The position numbers and the translations under genes were made by a program. From NCBI GenBank assembly GCA_041402045.1, contig JAWKSZ010000125.1, positions 1 to 6,239 on the forward strand: DNA of 6,239 nt, given 5' to 3'. The notes under the pieces are model-generated. The model saw only the letters and a program-made list of their open reading frames with translations. It searched no databases and was not told the origin of the DNA. Numbering within the stretch: the stretch's first letter is position 1; each line of letters begins with the position of its first letter. Source of the DNA: JAGQRJ01 sp041402045. Lineage in GTDB: Bacteria; Planctomycetota; J058. Below are positions 1-6,239 of the stretch, in pieces.

Positions 1-797
1 CCACCGACAAGCCCCGTGTGACCACCTACGAGGTCCGCTTCCGCGCCGAGGCCTTCGACACCAGCAAGCCGCTGGTGGTCGAGTGGGACGGCGGCTCGAG
101 CAAGAAGGCCTACGACGTCAACGCGCCGCAGTCGCCGGTGCGCCTGATCGACCTCGGCGAGCAAGAGTTCAAGCTCAGCTTCAAGGAGGAGGCCGCCCTG
201 CGTTGCCGCGGGCCGGACCTCTTGGCCAAGGGCGAGGACACCTACCGCTTCCGTCGGCGCCTGTTCCAGCTCAAGCAGAAGCAGGGCAACCAGGACATCG
301 ACCTCGACGTCCTGGACGAGGAGGCCACCGTCGAGACCCCGCCGGTGATCCTCTACGAGGTCAAGGGCTTCAGCGGCAACGTGAGCCTCCTGCTCTGCCA
401 GCTCCTGCGGGAGAACCGCCCGCTGGACGAGACCGCGAACCCCCGCTTCGCCTCGTTCCGCATGCGGCAGACCCACGTGTGGCTCGACGCGACGATCGGC
501 GGCGGCGGGTTCAAGCGCAAGATCCGCGCGGTGTGGACCCAGGAGGCCAACGGCCCCGCGAGCAGCGTCACCGTGAGCGTGCCCGGGATCGGGGAATACA
601 GCGTCGGCGGGGACGCGGAGACCGACGGCTACAGCCTGACCGCGACCTACGACGAGAACGCGGACCAGGTCGTGCTCGAGTTCATGCTCGAGGTGGCCGC
701 GGACAAGACCGTCCCCGACACGGTGGAGTTCAAGTTCTCCATCGACGGCGACGACTACAGCGAGCCGGTGCGCACCAGCCCGGACGAGGACAAGTAG
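1..797 (+). CDS. Uncharacterised acidic, beta-rich protein, 5'-partial
   Basis: The reading frame is already open at the left edge (codons from base 3 read T-D-K-P-R-V-T-T-Y) and ends at TAG 795-797. A GTG at 18-20 could serve as a start, giving 259 aa, but no Shine-Dalgarno sequence is visible in the 17 bases before it. I therefore treat the gene as continuing upstream. I do not recognise a family. What can be seen is alternating hydrophobic and polar stretches typical of beta-strands, a four-glycine turn followed by KRK (around 499-525), two Ig-like looking strand clusters (about 555-690 and 690-770), and a strongly acidic C-terminus ending SPDEDK. There is no transmembrane segment or lipobox in the visible part; a signal peptide cannot be judged because the N-terminus is missing. 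The next gene, a dynamin-like GTPase, starts 50 nt downstream on the same strand, so it is probably a functional partner (inference). A larger N-terminal domain upstream of the window cannot be excluded. Confidence 0.75.
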   Translation, partial: TDKPRVTTYEVRFRAEAFDTSKPLVVEWDGGSSKKAYDVNAPQSPVRLIDLGEQEFKLSFKEEAALRCRGPDLLAKGEDTYRFRRRLFQLKQKQGNQDIDLDVLDEEATVETPPVILYEVKGFSGNVSLLLCQLLRENRPLDETANPRFASFRMRQTHVWLDATIGGGGFKRKIRAVWTQEANGPASSVTVSVPGIGEYSVGGDAETDGYSLTATYDENADQVVLEFMLEVAADKTVPDTVEFKFSIDGDDYSEPVRTSPDEDK

Positions 798-817
798 CCG
801 GGCGCCCCGCGCCCGGC
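797..817 (+). other. Perfect GC-rich hairpin at the end of the first gene
   Basis: A nine-base inverted repeat, gccgggcgc (797-805) and gcgcccggc (809-817), is separated by a three-base loop (ccc). It begins on the last base of the TAG stop. All pairs are G-C. No T-run follows (the next bases are ccacaccactcc), so it is not a classical intrinsic terminator. It could stabilise the 3' end of the upstream message, act as a weak or Rho-assisted terminator, or tune the ratio of the two proteins. The pairing is seen directly; the role is inference. Confidence 0.55.
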
Positions 818-833
818 CCACACCACTCCAGAC

Positions 834-837
834 AGGA
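834..837 (+). promoter_or_regulatory. Ribosome binding site of the dynamin-like gene
   Basis: AGGA lies ten bases before ATG 848 (spacer 838-847). It is a short Shine-Dalgarno match, and it supports ATG 848 as the start over the in-frame open sequence that runs further upstream inside the first gene. Confidence 0.5.
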
Positions 838-847
838 CGCTCTCGAC

Positions 848-3160
848 ATGGCCCAAGACGCCGAAGCCCTCCTCGCGAAGTACGACGACCTGAACCGGAT
901 CTCGAGCGACCTCTCCGAGCTGGGTCGCGCGATCGAGACCACCCGCGCCTACCGCGCTCCCTTCAACTGGGAGCAGTTCCGCCAGCAGCTCGATCAGCAG
1001 GCGGAGCAGATCCGCGAGCGGCGCTTCCGGCTGGCCTTCGCGGGCGGCTTCAGCGTGGGCAAGAGCTACCTGGTCAACGCGTTCCTCGGCAAGCGCGGGC
1101 TCTTGCCCAGCTACAACCGCCCGACCACCGGTGTGGTGTGCGCGCTGCGCCGCGGGCGGCGCTCGGTGATGCAGGTCACCTACTGGACCCGCACCGAGTC
1201 CGACGAAATGCAGCGCTTCTACATGAACGAGATCGGGATCCCCCGCTCCGTTCCCGTGGCCGAGGGCCGGCAGGCGGCGCAGGACCTGCGCAACAGCCTG
1301 CCCCCGGAGAAGCGCCGGGTGATCGACGACTACGAGAACTTCTGCCGGGCCCACGAGCGCTTCGCGAGCAAGCTGGGCCAGTCGGAGGACGTGGACGTCA
1401 AGGAGGTAGCCCTCGAGCACCGCCACGACCCCTCGGTCAAGGACTACCCGCACCTCAACTACATCATCAAGGTCGACGAGACCCAGGGCGAGCCGAACCA
1501 GGACCTGCTGCGCACGATCAAGCAGGTCGTGCTCTACGTCGACTCGCCCTACCTCACCGAGAGCGTGGAGATCGTCGACCTCCCGGGCGCCGGCGCCACG
1601 GACCCGATCGACGGCTTCATCCAGCGCTACTTCCTCCAGCGCACCGACGGCGTGGTGGTCACGACCACCGCTCAGGCGCCCTTCGGCGAGGAGGAAGGCG
1701 CCGTCGTCGACATCCTCAAGGACAACCACGACTCGCTCAAAGGCCGCGTGTTCGTGTGCGTGACCATGTTCGACCGCCTGGGCTTCGGCACCGAGCGCCA
1801 GCCCGAGCGCCTGGACTCCGAGTATCGCTCCCTGCGCCTGAAGCTGAAGAACATGGGCCTCGGCGACGCGCCGTTCTTCTACATGGCGAGCACGTTCGCC
1901 CTGCTCGCCGAGCGCGAGAAGCGCGGCGAGAAGCTCTCCGACGACGAGCTGCGGGACCTCGAGCGCGAGCGCGCCTGGAACGTCGAGTCGACCAAGAACG
2001 CGGAGCTCGATCAGCTCCTGCGCTTCTACCTCGAGGACGGCGGCATGCCCGAGGTGCGCCGGGTCCTGCTCGATCAGTTCCGCTCCTCCATGATCCGGCT
2101 CAAGATCCACGGGATCGCCAAGGCCCTGGGTCACCTCTCCAGCCAGCTCGGCGGCTCCTACCGCAAGCGCTGGGAGAACGCCGCCGGCGAGCAGTCCAAG
2201 CAGGGCGCGCGGCGCATCGCCCACGCGATCCGCTTCCTCAACACCTCCGCGGACAACTTCGTCAAGCGCTCCCAGCGCTTCCGCCGCGAGAACGTCCAGA
2301 AGCAGAACTTCGAGGACACCTTCGAGACGGTCCTGACCCGGGTCGGCGAGCGCATCGACGCCTACATGGAGCTCTGCACCGAGGAGTCCTTGCGTCACCT
2401 CCACGACGGCCTCGGCGGCGGCCGCGAGCCGGTCGAGCTCCTCAGCCGCTACCGCGAGGCCGTCGAGCGGGACATCCTCAACGACTTCTACGAGCTGGTC
2501 TGGGACCGCATGCCGCGCCCCACCTTCGACCGCGCCGACGACGACGACTTCGGCCTCGAGGTCGAGCCCGAGGCTCGCTCCGTGCCCGAGCTCAGCCCCG
2601 AGTCCCGCGGCCTCCTCCGCCGCCACATTCGCGACAAGTACTACGAGGCGATCGAGTTCTCCGAGCTCACCGGCCTGATCCAGGGCCTGCTCCCCCACAA
2701 CCAGGACGAGCAGCAGATCTTCCAGCGCGTCTTCGGCGAGCTGGACCTGGCCCTCGAGATCACGACCCGCAACTTCCTCATGCGCGAGACCCTCGAGCTC
2801 AGCGACTCCCGCGAGATCGACGACCTCGCCAAGGGCTGCGTCCAATACCCCGACTGGGCCAAGCGCTACGCCCGCGACTACGCCTCCGCCCTCAAGGTCC
2901 GCCTCAAGAAGTACTGCCTCAGCCTGCGCACCTACCTCTGGAACCTCTACTACCTGCACCTCGAGGAGGCCGAGGCTCGCCTGCACGAGTTCCTCGCCTC
3001 GGACGAGCTCATGGGCCTGGTCACCGTCAACCTCGACGACATTTCGCTGCCCTCCCAGACCGGTCGCTTCGGCTCCCCCGCCAAGCTCCTCCAGCACTTC
3101 GAAGCCTGGAAGGCCATCGACGCCGCGATCACGACCCTCGACCGCGAGGTCGCGAACTAG
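848..3160 (+). CDS. Bacterial dynamin-like GTPase, 770 aa
   Basis: This is probably a large GTPase of the dynamin superfamily, which in other bacteria bind and remodel membranes. An N-terminal helical stretch (residues 1-58) leads into the G domain. G1 is GGFSVGKS (66-73, Lys72). G2 is PTT (92-94), in the dynamin-like context LLPSYNRPTT. G3 is DLPG (244-247). G4 should be [N/T]KxD but reads TMFD (306-309), with Met in place of Lys. A possible G5 is the A-S pair at 347-348. The P-loop to G3 interval of about 170 residues is long and contains a charged insertion. Residues from about 360 to 770 look almost wholly helical and fit a middle/stalk region. This part is interrupted by an acidic, probably disordered loop (DDDD at 564-567 and the following 20 residues) and includes an aromatic helix around 689-705 (YLWNLYYLHL) that might touch lipid. 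There is no transmembrane helix. ATG 848 is chosen because an AGGA precedes it and the N-terminus is compact; the frame stays open upstream only by high-GC chance. Domain assignment is firm, function is not. Confidence 0.9.
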   Translation: MAQDAEALLAKYDDLNRISSDLSELGRAIETTRAYRAPFNWEQFRQQLDQQAEQIRERRFRLAFAGGFSVGKSYLVNAFLGKRGLLPSYNRPTTGVVCALRRGRRSVMQVTYWTRTESDEMQRFYMNEIGIPRSVPVAEGRQAAQDLRNSLPPEKRRVIDDYENFCRAHERFASKLGQSEDVDVKEVALEHRHDPSVKDYPHLNYIIKVDETQGEPNQDLLRTIKQVVLYVDSPYLTESVEIVDLPGAGATDPIDGFIQRYFLQRTDGVVVTTTAQAPFGEEEGAVVDILKDNHDSLKGRVFVCVTMFDRLGFGTERQPERLDSEYRSLRLKLKNMGLGDAPFFYMASTFALLAEREKRGEKLSDDELRDLERERAWNVESTKNAELDQLLRFYLEDGGMPEVRRVLLDQFRSSMIRLKIHGIAKALGHLSSQLGGSYRKRWENAAGEQSKQGARRIAHAIRFLNTSADNFVKRSQRFRRENVQKQNFEDTFETVLTRVGERIDAYMELCTEESLRHLHDGLGGGREPVELLSRYREAVERDILNDFYELVWDRMPRPTFDRADDDDFGLEVEPEARSVPELSPESRGLLRRHIRDKYYEAIEFSELTGLIQGLLPHNQDEQQIFQRVFGELDLALEITTRNFLMRETLELSDSREIDDLAKGCVQYPDWAKRYARDYASALKVRLKKYCLSLRTYLWNLYYLHLEEAEARLHEFLASDELMGLVTVNLDDISLPSQTGRFGSPAKLLQHFEAWKAIDAAITTLDREVAN

Positions 3161-3178
3161 CTGACGGCCCGTTGAAAC

Positions 3179-3209
3179 GCGCTGCGGCGGTCTACCGCTC
3201 GTCCAGCGC
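3179..3209 (+). other. Nested hairpin downstream of the GTPase gene
   Basis: The outer arms gcgctg (3179-3184) and cagcgc (3204-3209) pair over six bases. An inner stem gcgg/ccgc (3187-3190 with 3195-3198) closes a tcta loop. It starts 18 nt after the GTPase stop codon. No T-run follows, so a classical intrinsic terminator is not supported; it may be an mRNA 3'-end structure. In such GC-rich DNA a chance hairpin is quite possible. Confidence 0.3.
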
Positions 3210-3266
3210 ACGCGGCCCGCGGTTCGGCGTCCAAAGTCGGAGCGCGGTCACCCGGGCAAGCCGGTG

Positions 3267-3292
3267 CTGGCCCCAACGGACTCCGCGTGCCA
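3267..3292 (+). promoter_or_regulatory. Shared upstream element of the first kinase gene (candidate promoter or operator)
   Basis: CTGGCC (3267-3272), ten bases, then CCGCGTGCCA (3283-3292) ends ten bases before ATG 3303. The same two blocks with identical internal spacing stand before the second kinase gene (5600-5625). No Shine-Dalgarno sequence is seen at a usable distance from ATG 3303, so a transcript with a very short leader is one explanation. It could also be a regulator site, or simply inherited along with the gene duplication. Confidence 0.4.
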
Positions 3293-3302
3293 CGCTTTGA
3301 GC

Positions 3303-5597
3303 ATGCAGCGGATCGGCCGCTACGAGGTGCGCGAAGAGCTAGGGCGCGGCGGCGCGGGGGCCGTGTTCCGCGCCTGGGACCCGGTGGGCAACACCTGGGT
3401 CGCGATCAAGCTCCTCCTCGCAGCCCACGACGAGCGCGCCATTCGACGCTTCCAACGGGAGGTGCGCACCCTGGTGAACCTGCGCCACCCCAACGTCACG
3501 CCCGTGCGGGACTGGGGCGACGCGCAAGGCCGCCCCTTCCTGGTCATGGACCTGATCGAGGGACAGACCCTCGAGGAGCGGGTCAACGACCAGGGGCCCT
3601 GCTCCGACGCACAGGCGGCCGAGATCGGGATCGCCCTGGCGGAGGCCCTGGCGGCCGCCCATGGCCAGGGCGTCCTGCACCGGGACGTGAAACCCTCGAA
3701 CGTGCTCATGCGCGGCGACACGAACCCCGTGCTCACCGACTTCGGCCTGGCCAAGGACGTCGCCCTCGACGCCAGCCAGCTCACCGTCGAGGGCGGCTTC
3801 ATGGGGACCCTCGGCTTCGCCGCCCCCGAGCAGGCCCGGGGGCAGAGCGAGCTCCTCGGCCCAGCGACCGACGTCTATGGCCTGGGGGCGACCCTGTATT
3901 ACGCCCTGTGTGGCCAGGCGCCGCTCGAGGGCACGTCGGTGATCGAGCTCCTGGCCAGCATGGACCGCCCCCCCACCCCCCTGCGCTCGGTGCGCAGCGA
4001 GGTGGACGAGGGCCTGGCCGAGGTCGTACACCGCTGCCTCCAGACCGAACCGGGCGCCCGCTACACCGACTGCTCCCTCGTGGCGCGCGACCTGGGCCGC
4101 TTCCTCGAGGGGACCTTGGCGGGGCCGAAGAAAGCCAGCAAGCCGCCCCTAGGGCTGGCCCTCAGCCTGACCCTCACCGCGGCGGCCGCCGTCGGCCTCG
4201 GGCTCTACCTCCGCCAGCACGCGTCGGCGCCCGAGCGTGGCGTGTCCGAGGGTCCCGCGGTGGGCGAGGACGGGCCCGCAGATCCCCCGGCGGAGGACCC
4301 CCTCGATCTGCGGCTGAAGAGCGCGCGCGCCGCCCTGGAGCGCGGCCACTGGGAGGCTGCGCTCCACGAGAGCGAGAGCGCCCTCGCCGTCGAGCCTGAG
4401 CACCCGGACGCGCTCCACGCGCGCTGGAAGGCGCTCCTCGGCCTCCAGGATCCCCGCGCCTTCGAGGCAGCCCAGCGGGCGGTGGCTCGCGAGCCCCGCG
4501 CCGACGTGTGCCTGCAGCTCGCCGCCGACTGGCTGCAGCAGGGTGACGACGCCGAGGCCGAGCGCGTGATCCGGCTGGGCCTCGAGGCCGCCCCCCAGCA
4601 CGCGGGTCTGCTGGAGGAATACGGCCTGTTCCTCCACGTGCGGGGGCGCAACGCGGAGGCCGTCGACGTGCTCCGCCGCGCGCGAGCGCTGCAGCCCACC
4701 TACGCGACCACCCTGACCCTGGGGGCCGCGCTCTACGCCTGCGAGCAGAACGTCGAGGCGCTGGAGGCCTTCGACGCGGCCTTGAAGCTGCAGCCAGATT
4801 CGGTGCAGGCGCTGTGTCTGCGGGGCTCCGTGCTGACGGCGTCGTCTCGCTTCGAGGACGCGCTCGCGCCCCTGCTCCGCGCCTGGGGGCTCTCGGAGGG
4901 CGAGTACGGCCCGGTGGTGCTCCCCCTGGTCCGGGCCCTGCGCGAGACACAGCGCCACCAGGAGGCGCTCGCGGTCGCCAACCGCGCGCTGGCCCTCGAG
5001 CCGCAGAACGTGAGCTTCCTGGTCGCGCACTCCCAGGTCGTCGGCTTGCTCGGACGCGAGGAGGACGAGCTCGCGGACCTGGACGCGATCCTGGCCCTCG
5101 AGCCCAATCACAGCGCCTCCCTGCACAACCGCGCGATCCTGCGCTTCGAGCGCAAGCGCTACGAGGAGGCCTACGCGGATTCGGCGCGCGTCGTCGAGCT
5201 CGAGCCCGAGTGGGCCGACGCCTGGACCCAGCTCGGCGCCGCGGCCTTCGTGCTCGGGCGGCAAGAGCAAGCCCGCGACGCCTACGGGAAGGCGATCGAG
5301 CTCGACCCCGAGCGCGCGCTGCTGCGCGTCGGCCGCGCCCAGGCAGCCCAGCGCCTGCTGGAGTTCCAGACGGCGATCGACGACTACCTGTGGGTCCTCG
5401 AGCGCCAGCCCGACTACCACGCGATTCGGCAGAAGCTCGGCGAGGCCTACGCCCAGGCGGGGCGCTTCGCGGAGGCCCGGCAGGCGCTGGAGCAGGTGCT
5501 GCGCGAGGCCGAGGCCGACTCCCAGGATCACGACTTCGCCGAGCTCACCTGGAAGAAGTACCGCGCGGAGCTCGAGGCAGCCGGCTCCCGCGAGTGA
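3303..5597 (+). CDS. Membrane-anchored Ser/Thr protein kinase with about twelve TPR repeats, 764 aa
   Basis: This is a Hanks-type (PknB-like) kinase. The glycine-rich loop is GRGGAGAV (14-21), the ATP lysine is in VAIK (Lys36), and the helix-C Glu is probably Glu53. The catalytic loop is HRDVKPSN (126-133, Asp128), the metal-binding motif is DFG (146-148), and the activation segment ends in APE (174-176) with Thr161 and Thr169 as possible phosphorylation sites. All catalytic residues are present. The kinase domain ends near residue 270. Lys276-Lys277 precede a single hydrophobic helix (about 283-303), placing the kinase inside and the rest outside the cytoplasmic membrane. After a Pro/Glu/Ala-rich linker, residues 338 to about 743 form about twelve consecutive 34-residue TPR units with the usual A-L-x-L-x-P pattern at helix B, likely for binding proteins or peptides. 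ATG 3303 is preferred over GTG 3264 because the downstream paralogue begins with the same MQRI-RYEVR sequence. The substrate is unknown; the GTPase upstream is one candidate by position only. Confidence 0.93.
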   Translation: MQRIGRYEVREELGRGGAGAVFRAWDPVGNTWVAIKLLLAAHDERAIRRFQREVRTLVNLRHPNVTPVRDWGDAQGRPFLVMDLIEGQTLEERVNDQGPCSDAQAAEIGIALAEALAAAHGQGVLHRDVKPSNVLMRGDTNPVLTDFGLAKDVALDASQLTVEGGFMGTLGFAAPEQARGQSELLGPATDVYGLGATLYYALCGQAPLEGTSVIELLASMDRPPTPLRSVRSEVDEGLAEVVHRCLQTEPGARYTDCSLVARDLGRFLEGTLAGPKKASKPPLGLALSLTLTAAAAVGLGLYLRQHASAPERGVSEGPAVGEDGPADPPAEDPLDLRLKSARAALERGHWEAALHESESALAVEPEHPDALHARWKALLGLQDPRAFEAAQRAVAREPRADVCLQLAADWLQQGDDAEAERVIRLGLEAAPQHAGLLEEYGLFLHVRGRNAEAVDVLRRARALQPTYATTLTLGAALYACEQNVEALEAFDAALKLQPDSVQALCLRGSVLTASSRFEDALAPLLRAWGLSEGEYGPVVLPLVRALRETQRHQEALAVANRALALEPQNVSFLVAHSQVVGLLGREEDELADLDAILALEPNHSASLHNRAILRFERKRYEEAYADSARVVELEPEWADAWTQLGAAAFVLGRQEQARDAYGKAIELDPERALLRVGRAQAAQRLLEFQTAIDDYLWVLERQPDYHAIRQKLGEAYAQAGRFAEARQALEQVLREAEADSQDHDFAELTWKKYRAELEAAGSRE

Positions 5598-5599
5598 AC

Positions 5600-5625
5600 C
5601 TGGCCGATCCCGGCCCCGCGTGCCA
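5600..5625 (+). promoter_or_regulatory. Shared upstream element of the second kinase gene (candidate promoter or operator)
   Basis: CTGGCC (5600-5605), ten bases, then CCGCGTGCCA (5616-5625) ends twelve bases before ATG 5638. It matches the element before the first kinase gene in both blocks and in spacing, while the ten bases between the blocks differ at seven positions. It fills most of the 40-nt gap between the kinases, so the second kinase may have its own start of transcription despite the tight spacing. No good Shine-Dalgarno match is present. Confidence 0.4.
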
Positions 5626-5637
5626 ACCTCGAAGTCT

Positions 5638-6239
5638 ATGCAGCGGATCGACCGCTACGAGGTGCGCAAGGAACTCGGGCGCGGGGGCGCCGGCGCCGTG
5701 TTCGAGGCCTGGGACCCCGCCGCGCGCGAGGCGGTGGCGATCAAGCTCCTGCTGGTCAACGACCCGCGCCACGTCCAGCGCTTCCGCCGCGAGGCGCGGA
5801 TCCTCGAGCACCTCGACCACCCGCACGTGATCCCCGTCCGCGCCTGGGGCGAGGACCGCGGCAAGCCCTACCTGGTCATGGACCTGATCCAGGGGCAGAC
5901 CCTCGAGGACCGGATCGCGGAGCAGGGCCCGCTGCCGCCCACTCGGGCCGCCGAGCTCGGCCTGGCCCTGGCCCAGGCCCTGGAGTGCGCCCACGGTCAG
6001 GGGATCCTGCACCGGGACGTGAAGCCCTCCAACGTCCTCCTGCGACTGGACGGGGTCCCGGTGCTCACCGACTTCGGCCTGGCCAAGGAGGTCGCCCTCG
6101 ACGCGACCCAGCTCTCCGTCGAGGGCGGCTTCATGGGGACCCTGGGCTACGTCGCCCCCGAGCAGGCCATGGGGCGCTCGGCCGAGATCGGCCCCGCCAC
6201 CGACGTCTACGGCCTCGGCGCGACGCTGTATCACGCGCT
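5638..6239 (+). CDS. Ser/Thr protein kinase, tandem paralogue of the preceding gene, 3'-partial
   Basis: The frame from ATG 5638 stays open to the window edge, giving 200 full codons of a Hanks-type kinase domain. Visible motifs are the glycine-rich loop GRGGAGAV (14-21), VAIK with Lys36, the probable helix-C Glu52, HRDVKPSN (125-132, Asp127), DFG (145-147), APE (173-175) and the helix-F region start DVYGLGATLY. All catalytic residues seen are intact. A hand alignment with the preceding kinase gives roughly 70% identity with one single-residue gap, so the two arose by duplication. Whether this copy also carries a membrane helix and TPR region cannot be told from this window. It starts 40 nt after the previous stop on the same strand and has a copy of the same upstream element. 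Confidence 0.92.
   Translation, partial: MQRIDRYEVRKELGRGGAGAVFEAWDPAAREAVAIKLLLVNDPRHVQRFRREARILEHLDHPHVIPVRAWGEDRGKPYLVMDLIQGQTLEDRIAEQGPLPPTRAAELGLALAQALECAHGQGILHRDVKPSNVLLRLDGVPVLTDFGLAKEVALDATQLSVEGGFMGTLGYVAPEQAMGRSAEIGPATDVYGLGATLYHA

Noticed and set aside
83..847. In-frame upstream extension of the GTPase gene to ATG 83
   Set aside because: It would overlap the first gene over almost its whole length, and the added sequence is Arg/Gly/Pro-rich off-frame composition. ATG 848 has an AGGA and begins a sensible helical N-terminus.
2909..2965. Transmembrane or membrane-inserting segment in the GTPase
   Set aside because: The stretch YLWNLYYLHL is aromatic but short and flanked by charged residues; at most it is an amphipathic helix, so no membrane segment is annotated.
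755..3211. An 818-codon open frame on the minus strand, opposite the GTPase gene
   Set aside because: Its translation is a monotonous Leu/Val/Glu/Ala/Gly-rich string with no motif, while the plus strand has unmistakable GTPase motifs. Such antisense frames are expected where third codon positions are nearly all G or C.
3283..3292. Sigma-54 promoter, because CGTGCCA is the reverse complement of the TGGCACG half
   Set aside because: The partner half (WGCAA four bases before CGTGCCA on this strand) is absent at both copies, and the orientation would point away from the kinase genes.
1138..3300. A long plus-strand frame overlapping the GTPase gene
   Set aside because: The product is dominated by Arg, Pro, Gly and Ala, typical of an off-frame reading of GC-rich DNA, and has no recognisable domain.
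3264..3302. GTG 3264 as the start of the first kinase
   Set aside because: It would add 13 residues that have no counterpart in the paralogue, whose similarity begins exactly at MQRI; the region also holds the shared upstream element.
4149..5531. A 460-codon open frame on the minus strand, opposite the TPR region
   Set aside because: It is the same high-GC shadow effect; the plus strand carries regular TPR units, and the antisense product is low-complexity.
1..6239. CRISPR arrays, tRNA or rRNA genes, insertion sequences, attachment sites
   Set aside because: No regularly spaced repeats, cloverleaf-like or ribosomal sequence, transposase motifs or terminal inverted repeats were seen on either strand.

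Overview
The window is very GC-rich, strongly biased to G or C at third codon positions, and coding on the + strand throughout. It holds four genes in a row. Two are cut by the window edges: the first lacks its 5' end and the last lacks its 3' end. Tandem membrane-anchored Ser/Thr kinases with TPR sensor regions, next to a large bacterial dynamin-like GTPase, suggest a large-genome, high-GC bacterium such as a member of Planctomycetota or Myxococcota. I lean to Planctomycetota, but this is inference from gene style; no marker gene is present.

Left half (1-3160). A partial, acidic, probably beta-rich protein that I do not recognise is followed after 50 nt by a 770-residue dynamin-like GTPase. 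The GTPase has a clear P-loop, a PTT switch I and a DLPG motif. Its G4 motif is unusual (TMFD instead of [N/T]KxD), and a helical C-terminal half follows. A perfect GC hairpin starts on the last base of the first gene's stop codon. The close spacing and shared direction suggest co-transcription and a joint role, perhaps in membrane or cell-envelope work or in defence, but nothing in the sequence fixes that role.

Middle (3161-3302). A 142-nt non-coding gap contains an imperfect nested hairpin and ends in an element, CTGGCC-N10-CCGCGTGCCA, just before the first kinase start.

Right half (3303-6239). A 764-residue kinase has a cytoplasmic kinase domain, one transmembrane helix and about twelve TPR units. 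After 40 nt comes a second kinase gene that is clearly its tandem paralogue (roughly 70% identical over the visible 200 residues by hand alignment). The same two-part element, with the same internal spacing, sits just upstream of this second start. The kinases therefore look like a duplicated gene-plus-leader unit, separate from the GTPase pair. Whether the kinases act on the GTPase is an open, testable idea.
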